From Betaproteobacteria bacterium GR16-43 (GTDB lineage: Bacteria; Pseudomonadota; Gammaproteobacteria; Burkholderiales; Usitatibacteraceae): a DNA stretch of 64,000 bases. Below the pieces are notes generated by a model, which did no database searches, was not told where the DNA came from, and saw only the letters and a program-made list of their open reading frames with translations. The translations under genes were made by a program, and so were the position numbers. The stretch is from NCBI GenBank assembly GCA_001953215.1, contig CP019169.1, forward strand, positions 1,426,001 to 1,490,000, given 5' to 3'. Positions 1-7,224 of this stretch are shown here, piece after piece (the first letter of the stretch is position 1; each line of letters starts with the position of its first letter).

Positions 1-209
1 GTTGCGAGTTCGGCAACCCTCGCAATGGTCGGTCGAGCAAAACTGAGGAAAAGCACGTGCTGATGCTTGCTTAGCCCACCTGCCTGGAATTCCGCGCTAG
101 CTTTCAGTAAAGCGATAGTGGACTTCCCCGACCCTGGCCCTCCCATTACCAGTAGGTGACCCGGCGCTGCCAGAAGATCCTTTCTCTGTGTGCTGAGTCC
201 CTCGATCAT
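1..209 (-). CDS. UvrD/PcrA-like helicase, N-terminal fragment (GajB-like)
   Basis: Only the first 69 codons are present; the gene continues past the left window edge. The start is an ATG whose last bases form the stop of the upstream OLD nuclease gene (ATGA, 206-209), so the two are probably translationally coupled. The visible protein has a hydrophobic strand followed by a Walker A motif GGPGSGKST near residues 24-32, then a strand ending LFLSFARP, as in motif Ia of superfamily 1 helicases. Known family fact: in Gabija defence an OLD-type nuclease (GajA) is paired with a UvrD-like helicase (GajB). Assignment as GajB is inferred from gene order plus this N-terminus; another AAA or SF1 ATPase remains possible because no later motif is visible. 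Confidence 0.7.
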   Translation of the reverse strand, partial: MIEGLSTQRKDLLAAPGHLLVMGGPGSGKSTIALLKASAEFQAGGLSKHQHVLFLSFARPTIARVAELA

Positions 210-2140
210 TTCGAGGTGTCGCTTCCCTTTGGCGCTTGAGATGTGACATCAGCGCTGACAACCTTCGTGGCAGACGCCTTGACAGCGGCCATGAGAGAAG
301 ACTGCTCACTTGGGGTGGGCTCAACTTCGGACTTGGGGGCAACGGCTGGCTGTGAGGTGGATTGAGACAGGGGAGCTTGCGCCAACTTGGCTTGATTCGA
401 ATCGAACGTCTCGTTTAGTTTGGCGAGCACGTCAACCACGTATTGGGGCATTTCTGCCTGGCTGCAGTCAGACAAGAGATCTGCCGCACCTCCCTTGCCC
501 TTCGCCCACTTGAGGTACTGCTTCAAGGACGCTTTTAGTGCGACTAGGTCAACGGCGGGTGTTGGTTTTTGTGACACAAGGTGATTTGGCCACTCATCTG
601 AATCTATCAGGCGCTTCGCAAACCGGCGAAGCGCCGATTCTGCGGTTCCGTCAAGGAGCGTGTTTTCGAAGCCATGACCAGGCCCCTCAAAGCTGTGGTC
701 GGCGACCGCCTCAATTTCGGCCTTCTGAGTTGGACTTTGTTTGTCATAGACGGCGCAGATTGTCTTGCCAAGCTTTCGAAAATGAGCGCACAGCGGTGCG
801 ATCTGTGAGTCGGTTTCTGCGTCAATCACTGCGACGCCCATCGCCTCTAGCGATCGAAAGCCTCCAGGGTCTAACTCATGTAGGCGTCGCGCCGCTTCCG
901 GAAAGGCGTCGTACTCAGTACGCCCTTCAGCGACGAGTACGTGGCGCGCGAGGACAACCTCACAGAAGCGCTTCCGGAACTCTTCCTTGTACTTCTTGGG
1001 CTTTACCGCTGGTGGAAGACATGCCGGAAATCCTTGGAGCGTGCCGTCATGCCTTGTTAGGACGACCACCTGCTCGGGCGGAAACTCCTCAAGTACATAG
1101 GGAGAATGAGAAGTGAAGAGGGCCTGCGCCGATTTTCCGCAAACGCTCTTGATGATCCGCTTCTGTGCGTGGGGCGGAATCGCTGTCTCGGGCTCCTCCA
1201 TCGCAAAAATCACGTTGCTCTTTAGGTCGGCAATTATTGAAAGGAGGGCAAGCACCAACGTGTTGATGGTCCCTGTTCCTTGATGATGGAACGGCGCTGA
1301 ATAGTCCGCGCCGTTCAGCCGCTTTGCGCCAGTCGCAATGAAGACCGTCAACGTCTTTCTAAGCGTTTCCCGGGTCAGATCGGACACGCGCATGTGAGGA
1401 TTGCTAGCCCACTCCATTGGAACGAAATCGCGAACGGCGGTCTGCACATTCGCAAGCACCTCTGTTATTCCGATCTCTGGATTCTCGGCCACGGGCAACA
1501 CTCGCAATTGTTCGAGTATCTCCTCCCACATGCGGAGTTGCTTTTCTTCGAGTCGAAGAATTACATCCAGTAAGGAGCCTCGCTCCAAACTCAGCGCGCG
1601 GCTGCCAGTTCTGAGAGTGCGCAGGTAAAGGAAGCCACAAATGCGTTTGTCCCTCGTGCGGAACGGATCCAGACTTCCATCGTCCTTCTTCGGGGATGCG
1701 AAATAGGTCTCTGCGGAGAAATCGTCGTCCTCGGCTTCATAGAGGCCGCGGAACCTGACGCGAAGGGCCGCCACAACATCTAGTTCATCAGTTGCCTCCG
1801 CTGGGGGGCTGTCGAGCAGCTTTTGCGTACTTTCCTTCCACCACTCGAGATGATCCTTGAAGTAGACAATCTGATCCTCACCCAGGCCAACGACGACCAC
1901 CTCGATTTCGATGGGTACGGGTTTGCCCTCCAGATCAAGGTAGTCACCCGCATGAAAGTCGTGCTCGTCGATCGATGGTCGCCGAGCGAGTCTCTCTGGT
2001 CCCAAGACTAGATCGATCGCCTCAAGAACGGTGGACTTGCCTATGTTGTTGTCGCCAACCAGCACGGCGTGGTTCGGAAGCAGGAGTGTTCCGTCTCGGA
2101 TTCCTCTGAAGTTTCGAATCGAGATCTGAGCGACTCTCAT
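206..2140 (-). CDS. gajA: OLD-family ATP-dependent endonuclease (GajA-like)
   Basis: This 644-residue protein combines an ABC/SMC-type ATPase with a TOPRIM nuclease. Walker A GDNNIGKST lies at residues 29-37, the Walker B-like MEEPE near 314-318, and the switch histidine in TSHSPY near 345. The TOPRIM part starts with the glutamate of VAEGRTE near 400 and carries an acidic YDKQ loop near 463. An AGGAG ribosome binding site precedes the start. The gene overlaps a 57-codon ORF upstream and a UvrD-like helicase downstream by 4 bp each, which is the Gabija arrangement: GajA nicks DNA when nucleotides are depleted during phage infection (family knowledge). The last 70 or so residues are a Ser/Pro/Ala/Gln-rich tail that looks disordered, making it longer than the roughly 580-residue reference. 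Base composition is lower in GC than neighbours, suggesting transfer. A class 2 OLD protein outside Gabija is the alternative. Confidence 0.82.
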   Translation of the reverse strand: MRVAQISIRNFRGIRDGTLLLPNHAVLVGDNNIGKSTVLEAIDLVLGPERLARRPSIDEHDFHAGDYLDLEGKPVPIEIEVVVVGLGEDQIVYFKDHLEWWKESTQKLLDSPPAEATDELDVVAALRVRFRGLYEAEDDDFSAETYFASPKKDDGSLDPFRTRDKRICGFLYLRTLRTGSRALSLERGSLLDVILRLEEKQLRMWEEILEQLRVLPVAENPEIGITEVLANVQTAVRDFVPMEWASNPHMRVSDLTRETLRKTLTVFIATGAKRLNGADYSAPFHHQGTGTINTLVLALLSIIADLKSNVIFAMEEPETAIPPHAQKRIIKSVCGKSAQALFTSHSPYVLEEFPPEQVVVLTRHDGTLQGFPACLPPAVKPKKYKEEFRKRFCEVVLARHVLVAEGRTEYDAFPEAARRLHELDPGGFRSLEAMGVAVIDAETDSQIAPLCAHFRKLGKTICAVYDKQSPTQKAEIEAVADHSFEGPGHGFENTLLDGTAESALRRFAKRLIDSDEWPNHLVSQKPTPAVDLVALKASLKQYLKWAKGKGGAADLLSDCSQAEMPQYVVDVLAKLNETFDSNQAKLAQAPLSQSTSQPAVAPKSEVEPTPSEQSSLMAAVKASATKVVSADVTSQAPKGSDTSK

Positions 2141-2310
2141 AGATGCTCCTGCACGAGCTTTTCGAGCTGACCTGCGGCACGGACAAGGCTTGGCTCTGAC
2201 TCGTTCGTGAGGCGAGATTCAAGCCTCGGACCAAGTGTCCCGATTTGGAAGGCACGCGAAGTGAGACTCGCAACGGGTATCGCGCGAGCGATGAACATCG
2301 ACCGTTTCAT
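2137..2310 (-). CDS. Small 57-residue ORF leading the defence operon
   Basis: I do not recognise this protein. The ORF runs from an ATG directly preceded by an in-frame TAG to a TGA that shares ATGA with the start of the OLD nuclease gene. The predicted product is soluble and slightly basic, begins MKRSMFIARAI and ends with a likely amphipathic helix (LEKLVQEHL). The 4-bp overlap copies the arrangement at the next junction, which argues that it is translated as the first cistron of the operon. It may be a leader peptide that couples translation, a small regulator or accessory protein, or a remnant of a longer gene. Nothing confirms expression beyond the overlap. Confidence 0.4.
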   Translation of the reverse strand: MKRSMFIARAIPVASLTSRAFQIGTLGPRLESRLTNESEPSLVRAAGQLEKLVQEHL

Positions 2311-2328
2311 CTAGACCTCGGCAATGAA

Positions 2329-2389
2329 ATTCTTCGGAGACAGCAACGGTCCGAAGAATCTACGCCGATTGATCTGCGTTGCAGATCAA
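2329..2389. repeat. Two tandem perfect hairpins upstream of the defence operon
   Basis: Hairpin one has 10-bp perfect arms (2329-2338 and 2350-2359, ATTCTTCGGA and its complement) around an 11-nt loop. Hairpin two has 9-bp perfect arms (2369-2377 and 2381-2389, TTGATCTGC) around GTT. They lie just upstream of the 57-aa ORF and at the switch from lower-GC to typical DNA. There is no T-run in either direction, so ordinary terminators are unlikely; operators, an RNA structure or the border of the acquired segment are all possible. Confidence 0.5.
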
Positions 2390-2505
2390 CGTTCGTTTAG
2401 AGGTGAAACGTGCCCCGTGCAGTGGACCGTCCGATATCGGTGGAGTCGGCCAATCAATGCACTATGGTGCGGTCGCCTTTTCCTAAGGGCCGTGACTACG
2501 TGACC

Positions 2506-4017
2506 TTAGTTCCGCGTAGTAGCCCCCCGAGCCCGTGGCCTTGTAGGCACAAAACTCGGATTCTCCGCCGCCGCATTAACAATCACCACGGCATCCTCCT
2601 CCAGCAACACCCGTTCAGCGACCAGTTGCTGCACCGCCAGCCGCATCTTCCCCATGTACTCATTGATCCCACCCGGGTAGCGCGCCTCGAGCACTTCCTT
2701 GACGAAGGGACGATATGTCCCCGCCTGCCTGCAAGCCATTACCGAGAGCGGCGAGTTCATGTACCCATGGCTCGCGATCGGCACGAGGATGTCCGGCAAT
2801 TGCACGCCGCTGTTCGGGTTGTGGTCGCGATCCAGCTTCGGAACCATCACGACGGCACCGGAGAGATACTTCGGCGCCTGGAACACTTCCGGATCAGTCG
2901 GACGAGCCTCGAGCGCGAAGAGCTTGTTCGCGGGCGGTGCGGCCTTGCCCTTCACCCACTGGTCGAGCGCCACCAACTGAGCGCGCAACGCCGGCGCCCA
3001 GTCGAGCTGTCCCTGCCCCTCGACGCAATCCGCATTCTTCGTGCGCGACATCGTGTGCGGCGCGCCCGCGATGTCGTACATGCGAACGTTGTCGGGAATG
3101 GGCAGGTCCGTCGTGCCCTTGGTACCGGTGCGCGTGAGTGCGGCTCGCCCGCCCATGTAGTCGTTGTACGTGTGGTTCACCATCACGAGCGGCAGCTTCT
3201 TGTACTTCGCCCCCGCGACCTTCATCACCTCGCCGTACGTGAACGGTTCCTCGTGCACGCCGCGATGTTCCGCGTTGGTGTGGCCCGGCGTCTCGGAGGC
3301 GACCGAGGTCGGCCCCGGCCCGGCATCGAGCAACGGCATTCCGCCGGCGGCCGCGTTCACGACGTGCAGCGCGTCGAAGACGATCGCGCCGTCGACCTCG
3401 TTGAAGCCGTTCACGAGGAAGCTCTTCAGGAACCGCGCCGTCTGCGAGTAGCCCAGGCCATAGACGCGCTCGTACGAATCCCGGCGCAGGAAGAGCGCGA
3501 CATCGCGAACCGCGGCGAAGCCCACGCCCTCCGCGTAGAGCTTCTTGCCGCCGCTCTCGAACATCGGCAGCGCCGGGCCTTCGCCGAGCTCCCACTGCAC
3601 GACGGCGAGTGAGTAGCCGCGGTCCTGCAGGAAGCCGATGCCCTGGTCGAGCGAGCCCACGGCGATGGGCCGCGCGCGAGGGCTGTTGTAGAGCCCGTGC
3701 GAAACGGCCCGGCCGCGATTGGGCACGTCCACGATCAGCGTTCCGTTCCCGCCGGTCGGCATCTCCGGGATGATCAGCGTGACGGGCACCTTGTACCCGA
3801 CGAGCCCGGCGGCATTGCGCGGGGCCTTGTCCAGGCCGGGAATCTTCTCGGTGGGCGAAAGCGTACCGCGCGCCTCGACTTCGACCTTCACGAACTTGCC
3901 GGCGGCAAATTCGCCGTAGGGCTCCCTCGAGAGGACGCTGATTTCGGTGATCACTGCGGCGGCCGGAAGGGCGGCCGTCGTAAGGGCCGCGAACATGCAG
4001 GTGACTAGCGTGCGCAT
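2506..4017 (-). CDS. Exported alpha/beta hydrolase domain protein (Abhydrolase_10-like)
   Basis: The chosen start (MRTLVT) gives a 503-residue protein with a clear signal peptide ending near ALPAAA and a GGGGAG ribosome binding site; the frame stays open further upstream but that extension has no such features. The body contains GLGYSQTARFL, a nucleophile elbow of the GxSxx type, and the C-terminal half holds HGYMNSPLSVMACRQAG, typical of the large secreted alpha/beta hydrolase domain family seen in betaproteobacteria. Substrate unknown; family members are annotated only as hydrolases. It stands alone, with the defence module downstream and 500 bp of non-coding DNA upstream. Confidence 0.72.
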   Translation of the reverse strand: MRTLVTCMFAALTTAALPAAAVITEISVLSREPYGEFAAGKFVKVEVEARGTLSPTEKIPGLDKAPRNAAGLVGYKVPVTLIIPEMPTGGNGTLIVDVPNRGRAVSHGLYNSPRARPIAVGSLDQGIGFLQDRGYSLAVVQWELGEGPALPMFESGGKKLYAEGVGFAAVRDVALFLRRDSYERVYGLGYSQTARFLKSFLVNGFNEVDGAIVFDALHVVNAAAGGMPLLDAGPGPTSVASETPGHTNAEHRGVHEEPFTYGEVMKVAGAKYKKLPLVMVNHTYNDYMGGRAALTRTGTKGTTDLPIPDNVRMYDIAGAPHTMSRTKNADCVEGQGQLDWAPALRAQLVALDQWVKGKAAPPANKLFALEARPTDPEVFQAPKYLSGAVVMVPKLDRDHNPNSGVQLPDILVPIASHGYMNSPLSVMACRQAGTYRPFVKEVLEARYPGGINEYMGKMRLAVQQLVAERVLLEEDAVVIVNAAAENPSFVPTRPRARGATTRN

Positions 4018-4474
4018 CGTGCTTTCTCCCCGTTTTTTATCTGGCGAACTGGCGGGGTTTTGAAGGCTGACCCCGAGCGGCGATCTTACGCCCGACGTTC
4101 TGTTCTGTTCCTTCCAGAGGTAACGCGTTGGCGCCTTCGGGAACGAACGGTATAGATAGGGGGGTGAAGTCAAGCAAGCCCGAAACTACGATCATTTCCG
4201 AGAATTCCTCCATTCCAGACCCCCCGAAGATCAGCGCAGCTGCGGCCCGACAAGTCATGAGCCAGGAAAGGACTGAGGCGAGTGGCTTCCGACTAGCGCT
4301 TTCCCCTGTTTCCGCCACTCTAGAGCTGGCCGACCGCCTGGCCGAGGCACTTCTGGCCCGGCTGCGCTCGCTGTTCCGTACGGCATGCATCGATACGAGA
4401 GCGAGGGCGAGCGCGATGGCGAAGGCGATTCCAGATAATGGTCTAGATAGAACTCTTCGTAAGGCACCCGCCTG
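4018..4474. other. Intergenic stretch without a supported gene
   Basis: Several short open frames cross this stretch on both strands, but none has a ribosome binding site, recognisable domain or plausible composition. It should hold the promoter of the minus-strand hydrolase at its left side. It is also where a toxin gene would be expected ahead of the XRE antitoxin-type gene, and none is visible. Confidence 0.5.
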
Positions 4475-4493
4475 TAGCACCTAGTGCTATATT
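4475..4493 (+). promoter_or_regulatory. Palindromic operator overlapping a -10 box for the XRE gene
   Basis: TAGCAC-CTA-GTGCTA (4475-4489) is a perfect 6-bp inverted repeat. Its right arm overlaps TATATT (4488-4493), a good -10 hexamer about 30 bp ahead of the XRE start. This layout is usual for autorepression by HigA-type antitoxins. No convincing -35 box is seen, which would fit a weak, tightly repressed promoter. Confidence 0.6.
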
Positions 4494-4524
4494 TTCGGAT
4501 TCAGAGCCCCGCAAAGAGGTGACA

Positions 4525-4830
4525 GTGAAGAGAGAAATCGTTGGGGCGGTCCACTCGATCGCTCGCGATCTCCATACGGCGGGCTTCATCGACAAGCGTC
4601 ACATGCAGCACTACGACGCCCTTTGCCTGGAGCCCGTACCCGCGTATTCGAAGACGCAGGTGAGGGCGTTGCGCAAGCGCCACAACGTCAGCCAGGCTGT
4701 GTTTGCCGCGGTGTTGAACACCACGCCATCGACCGTTCAAAAATGGGAAACAGGCGCGAAGAACCCGAGCGGTCCTTCATTGAAGCTTCTGAACCTGATT
4801 GATCGTAAAGGGCTGGAGGCGGTGCTCTAG
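4525..4830 (+). CDS. XRE-family antitoxin-type transcriptional regulator, apparently orphan
   Basis: A 101-residue DNA-binding protein of the HigA2/NadS-like group. The C-terminal half is a helix-turn-helix: YSKTQVRALRKR, then SQAVFAAVLN, then STVQKWETG, ending with PSGPSLKLLNLI. The GTG at 4525 is preferred over the GTG at 4519 because AGAGG lies five bases before it. Such proteins normally follow a RelE/HigB-type toxin gene and repress the shared promoter; no toxin ORF is found on either side, so this looks like a solitary antitoxin or the remnant of a pair. A palindrome overlapping its -10 box suggests autoregulation. Confidence 0.75.
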   Translation: MKREIVGAVHSIARDLHTAGFIDKRHMQHYDALCLEPVPAYSKTQVRALRKRHNVSQAVFAAVLNTTPSTVQKWETGAKNPSGPSLKLLNLIDRKGLEAVL

Positions 4831-4858
4831 ATTCCCGCGTTCGCGGGAATGACGGCTA
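4831..4858. repeat. REP-like hairpin ATTCCCGC/GCGGGAAT
   Basis: Perfect 8-bp arms 4831-4838 and 4843-4850 around GTTC, followed by GACGGCTA. It starts on the base after the XRE stop codon. Related copies are at 36076, 51338 and, degenerate, near 27305 and 58582. It may also serve as a weak terminator between the two convergent genes here. Confidence 0.7.
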
Positions 4859-4867
4859 GCGCAGGAG

Positions 4868-5458
4868 CTACGACTTGGCCGCCTTGTCCGCGCCCTTCAG
4901 CAGATCGGCGACCGTTCCCGACCAGACCTCGAAGAACCCATCCAGCAGCGACACCTGCAACCAGGTCTCCCAGCGGGTGTTGGCGAGCGCCGGATCGCGC
5001 GCGGCCACGCCTTCCTGCGAGATGCCGATCGAGACGCTGCCGCCGCCACCGCCCTTGCCCTTCTGCTCGTCACGAAGGCGCTTGAAGTTCGCCTGGAACT
5101 TCGCGAGCTCCGCCTGCGATTCGGGCGAGAAGCTGTAGAGGAACCAGCGGCGGTCCGGTGACGGGGGCGGCAGCCCATAGACTGCACGCGGCGAAACAAT
5201 GAGCTGCATGGGCAGGGACTTGTCGATCACCTCGAACGTGCCCGGCTCCTTCGGCTTGATGGCGAGCTTCAGCACGGGAACCTGATCCGGCTTCGGCGTA
5301 AGGCGCGCATCGGCCTGGATCGCGAGCATGAACTCGGCGGGGCTCGCGTCGAGCAATTTGCCCTGCAGCGAAATCAATTGCGGAATGGACCGCAGCGGAA
5401 TGCCGCCGCAAGCGGCGACTGCCAGGGCGACGGCGAGGAGGGCGAGTATTTTCTTCAT
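4868..5458 (-). CDS. Putative lipoprotein of unknown function
   Basis: A 196-residue protein with a type II signal sequence: basic MKK, hydrophobic core and lipobox VAAC at the cleavage cysteine near residue 17. The mature part has two halves joined by a Gly/Lys-rich linker (KGKGGGGG near 135). No family is recognised with confidence. It is transcribed divergently from the PhoD gene, with 118 bp between them, and converges with the XRE regulator. Attachment to the outer membrane is likely because no Asp follows the cysteine. Confidence 0.6.
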   Translation of the reverse strand: MKKILALLAVALAVAACGGIPLRSIPQLISLQGKLLDASPAEFMLAIQADARLTPKPDQVPVLKLAIKPKEPGTFEVIDKSLPMQLIVSPRAVYGLPPPSPDRRWFLYSFSPESQAELAKFQANFKRLRDEQKGKGGGGGSVSIGISQEGVAARDPALANTRWETWLQVSLLDGFFEVWSGTVADLLKGADKAAKS

Positions 5459-5576
5459 GTCTGGTTGGACGCACCCTACCCGATGACCGGATTCACGGGC
5501 AACCGGGCGTCATCGCACCGACACATCCGCCGACCACCATCGGCCCCGGCGATCATCCGCCGCAAGGGAGAGAACA

Positions 5577-7178
5577 ATGGCCGTCCACATCAAGCGCCGC
5601 CGGATCCTGCAGGGCGCAACCATCCTCGGTGCCGCCGCGATCGCCCCCACGGGCCTGCTGAACGTCCTCGCCCAGAACACGGCACCCGGCGTCATCACGC
5701 GCGACGCGATGCGTCCCCAATTTCCGAGCGGCGTGATGACGGGCGACGTCACGGCCGGAAGCTGCATGGTGTGGAGCCGCACCGACCGGCCGGCGCGCAT
5801 GACGGTCGAATACGGGATGGACGAAGCGCTTCGCAATCCGACGCGCCTTGTGGGCCCCGCCGCGATGGAGAGCAGCGATTTCACCGCGCGCATGGACCTT
5901 CGCAACCTCCCGCCCAACCAGCTCGTGCACTACCGCGTGCGTTTCCAGGACCTCACGGATCCCAAGGTCTGGAGCGAGCCGATGGCGGGCCGGTTCCGCA
6001 CTCCTCCTGCGACGAAGCGCACGATTCGCTTCGCATTCTCCGGCGACGAAGCGGGGCAGGGCTGGGGCATCAACGAAGCGTGGGGCGGCTATCGCACCTA
6101 CGCGGCCATGCGCAAGTTCGAACCCGACTTCTTCATCCACAGCGGCGACCAGATCTACGCCGACGGGCCGATCCAGGCCGAAGCCAGGCTCGAGGACGGC
6201 ACGATCTGGAAGAACATCACCACCGAAGCCAAGAGCAAAGTCGCCGAGACGCTCGACGAGTTCCGTGGCAACTACGCCTACAACCTGCTCGACGTGAACA
6301 AGCGCCGCTTCGCCGCCGAGGTCCCGTTCCTCGTGCAGTGGGACGACCACGAAACGCGCAACAACTGGTACCCGGAGCAGATCCTCGGCGACGCGCGCTA
6401 CAAGGTGAAGAGCGCTTCGCTGCTCGCGGCCCGTGCGAAACAGGCGATGTTCGAGTACAACCCGATGCGCATCGACGCGCACGATCCCGAGCGGATCTAT
6501 CGCGCCTTCGATTTCGGCCCGTCGCTGGAAGTCATGATGCTGGACGAGCGTAGCTACCGCGGACCGAATACGCCGAACGTGCAGGAGAAGGCGAGCGACG
6601 AGAGCGCTTTCCTCGGCCGCGCGCAGATGGCATGGCTGAAGGCGAAGCTCAAGGCTTCGAAGGCCACGTGGAAGGCGATCGCGAGCGACATGCCCTTGTC
6701 GCTCGTCGTGCCTGACGGCAATCTGGACGTTCCGAAAGGCACCTTCGAGGCGTGGGCGAACGGCGATGACGGCGCGCCGAAGGGCCGTGAACTGGAAGTG
6801 GCCGAGCTGCTCGCCTTCATCAAGGCCAACCGCATCCGCAACGTGGTGTGGTTCACGGCGGACGTGCACTACGCGCAGGCCACGCGCTTCGACCCTTCGC
6901 GCGCGCAGTTCCAGGACTTCGATCCGTTCTGGGAATTCGTCGCAGGCTCCATCAACGCGGGCACCTTTGGCCCCGCCGCGCTCGACAAGACCTTCGGGCC
7001 GGACCTCAAGTTCGTGAGCGTGCCGCCGGGCAACAAGCAGAATCGTTCGCCCGCCGCCGGCCAGCAGTACTTCGGCCTCGCGACGATCGATGGCGTCACC
7101 GAAGTGATGCGGGTGGCGATCCTCGACCTCGAGGGGAAGGAGCTTTACTCGGTGGATCTGGAGCCCATGCGGGGCTAG
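5577..7178 (+). CDS. phoD: Alkaline phosphatase D (PhoD), Tat-exported
   Basis: A 533-residue PhoD-family phosphodiesterase/phosphatase. The N-terminus has a twin-arginine signal (KRRRILQGA) and a hydrophobic stretch ending near residue 33. An N-terminal beta-sandwich is followed by the calcineurin-like metallophosphatase core: SGDQIYAD near residue 187, WDDHETRNNW near 255, and FTADVHYAQ near 425 supply the usual Fe/Ca-binding Asp, His and Asn residues. The start has an AGGGAGAG ribosome binding site. Family role: release of phosphate from monoesters and diesters in the periplasm. Its neighbours include a second alkaline phosphatase and a glycerophosphodiesterase, which supports a phosphate-scavenging role. 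I could not make out a clear Pho box in the 118-bp upstream gap. Confidence 0.9.
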   Translation: MAVHIKRRRILQGATILGAAAIAPTGLLNVLAQNTAPGVITRDAMRPQFPSGVMTGDVTAGSCMVWSRTDRPARMTVEYGMDEALRNPTRLVGPAAMESSDFTARMDLRNLPPNQLVHYRVRFQDLTDPKVWSEPMAGRFRTPPATKRTIRFAFSGDEAGQGWGINEAWGGYRTYAAMRKFEPDFFIHSGDQIYADGPIQAEARLEDGTIWKNITTEAKSKVAETLDEFRGNYAYNLLDVNKRRFAAEVPFLVQWDDHETRNNWYPEQILGDARYKVKSASLLAARAKQAMFEYNPMRIDAHDPERIYRAFDFGPSLEVMMLDERSYRGPNTPNVQEKASDESAFLGRAQMAWLKAKLKASKATWKAIASDMPLSLVVPDGNLDVPKGTFEAWANGDDGAPKGRELEVAELLAFIKANRIRNVVWFTADVHYAQATRFDPSRAQFQDFDPFWEFVAGSINAGTFGPAALDKTFGPDLKFVSVPPGNKQNRSPAAGQQYFGLATIDGVTEVMRVAILDLEGKELYSVDLEPMRG

Positions 7179-7224
7179 GCGATCCACAGGTACCATTCCG
7201 GACGTCCAACGCATCGGAGGTCCC

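Noticed and set aside
2329-2389. CRISPR repeats
   Set aside because: The two hairpins differ in sequence and there are no regularly spaced direct repeats; no array is seen anywhere in the window.
2410-3612. A 400-codon plus-strand frame opposite the alpha/beta hydrolase gene
   Set aside because: Shadow frame with repetitive Arg/His/Val composition and no start signals.
4037-4484. Open frames on both strands in the gap before the XRE gene, considered as a toxin partner
   Set aside because: Neither shows RelE/HigB motifs, a ribosome binding site or reasonable composition.
5459-5576. Pho box between the lipoprotein and phoD genes
   Set aside because: No pair of CTGTCAT-like heptamers at 11-bp spacing can be made out by eye.
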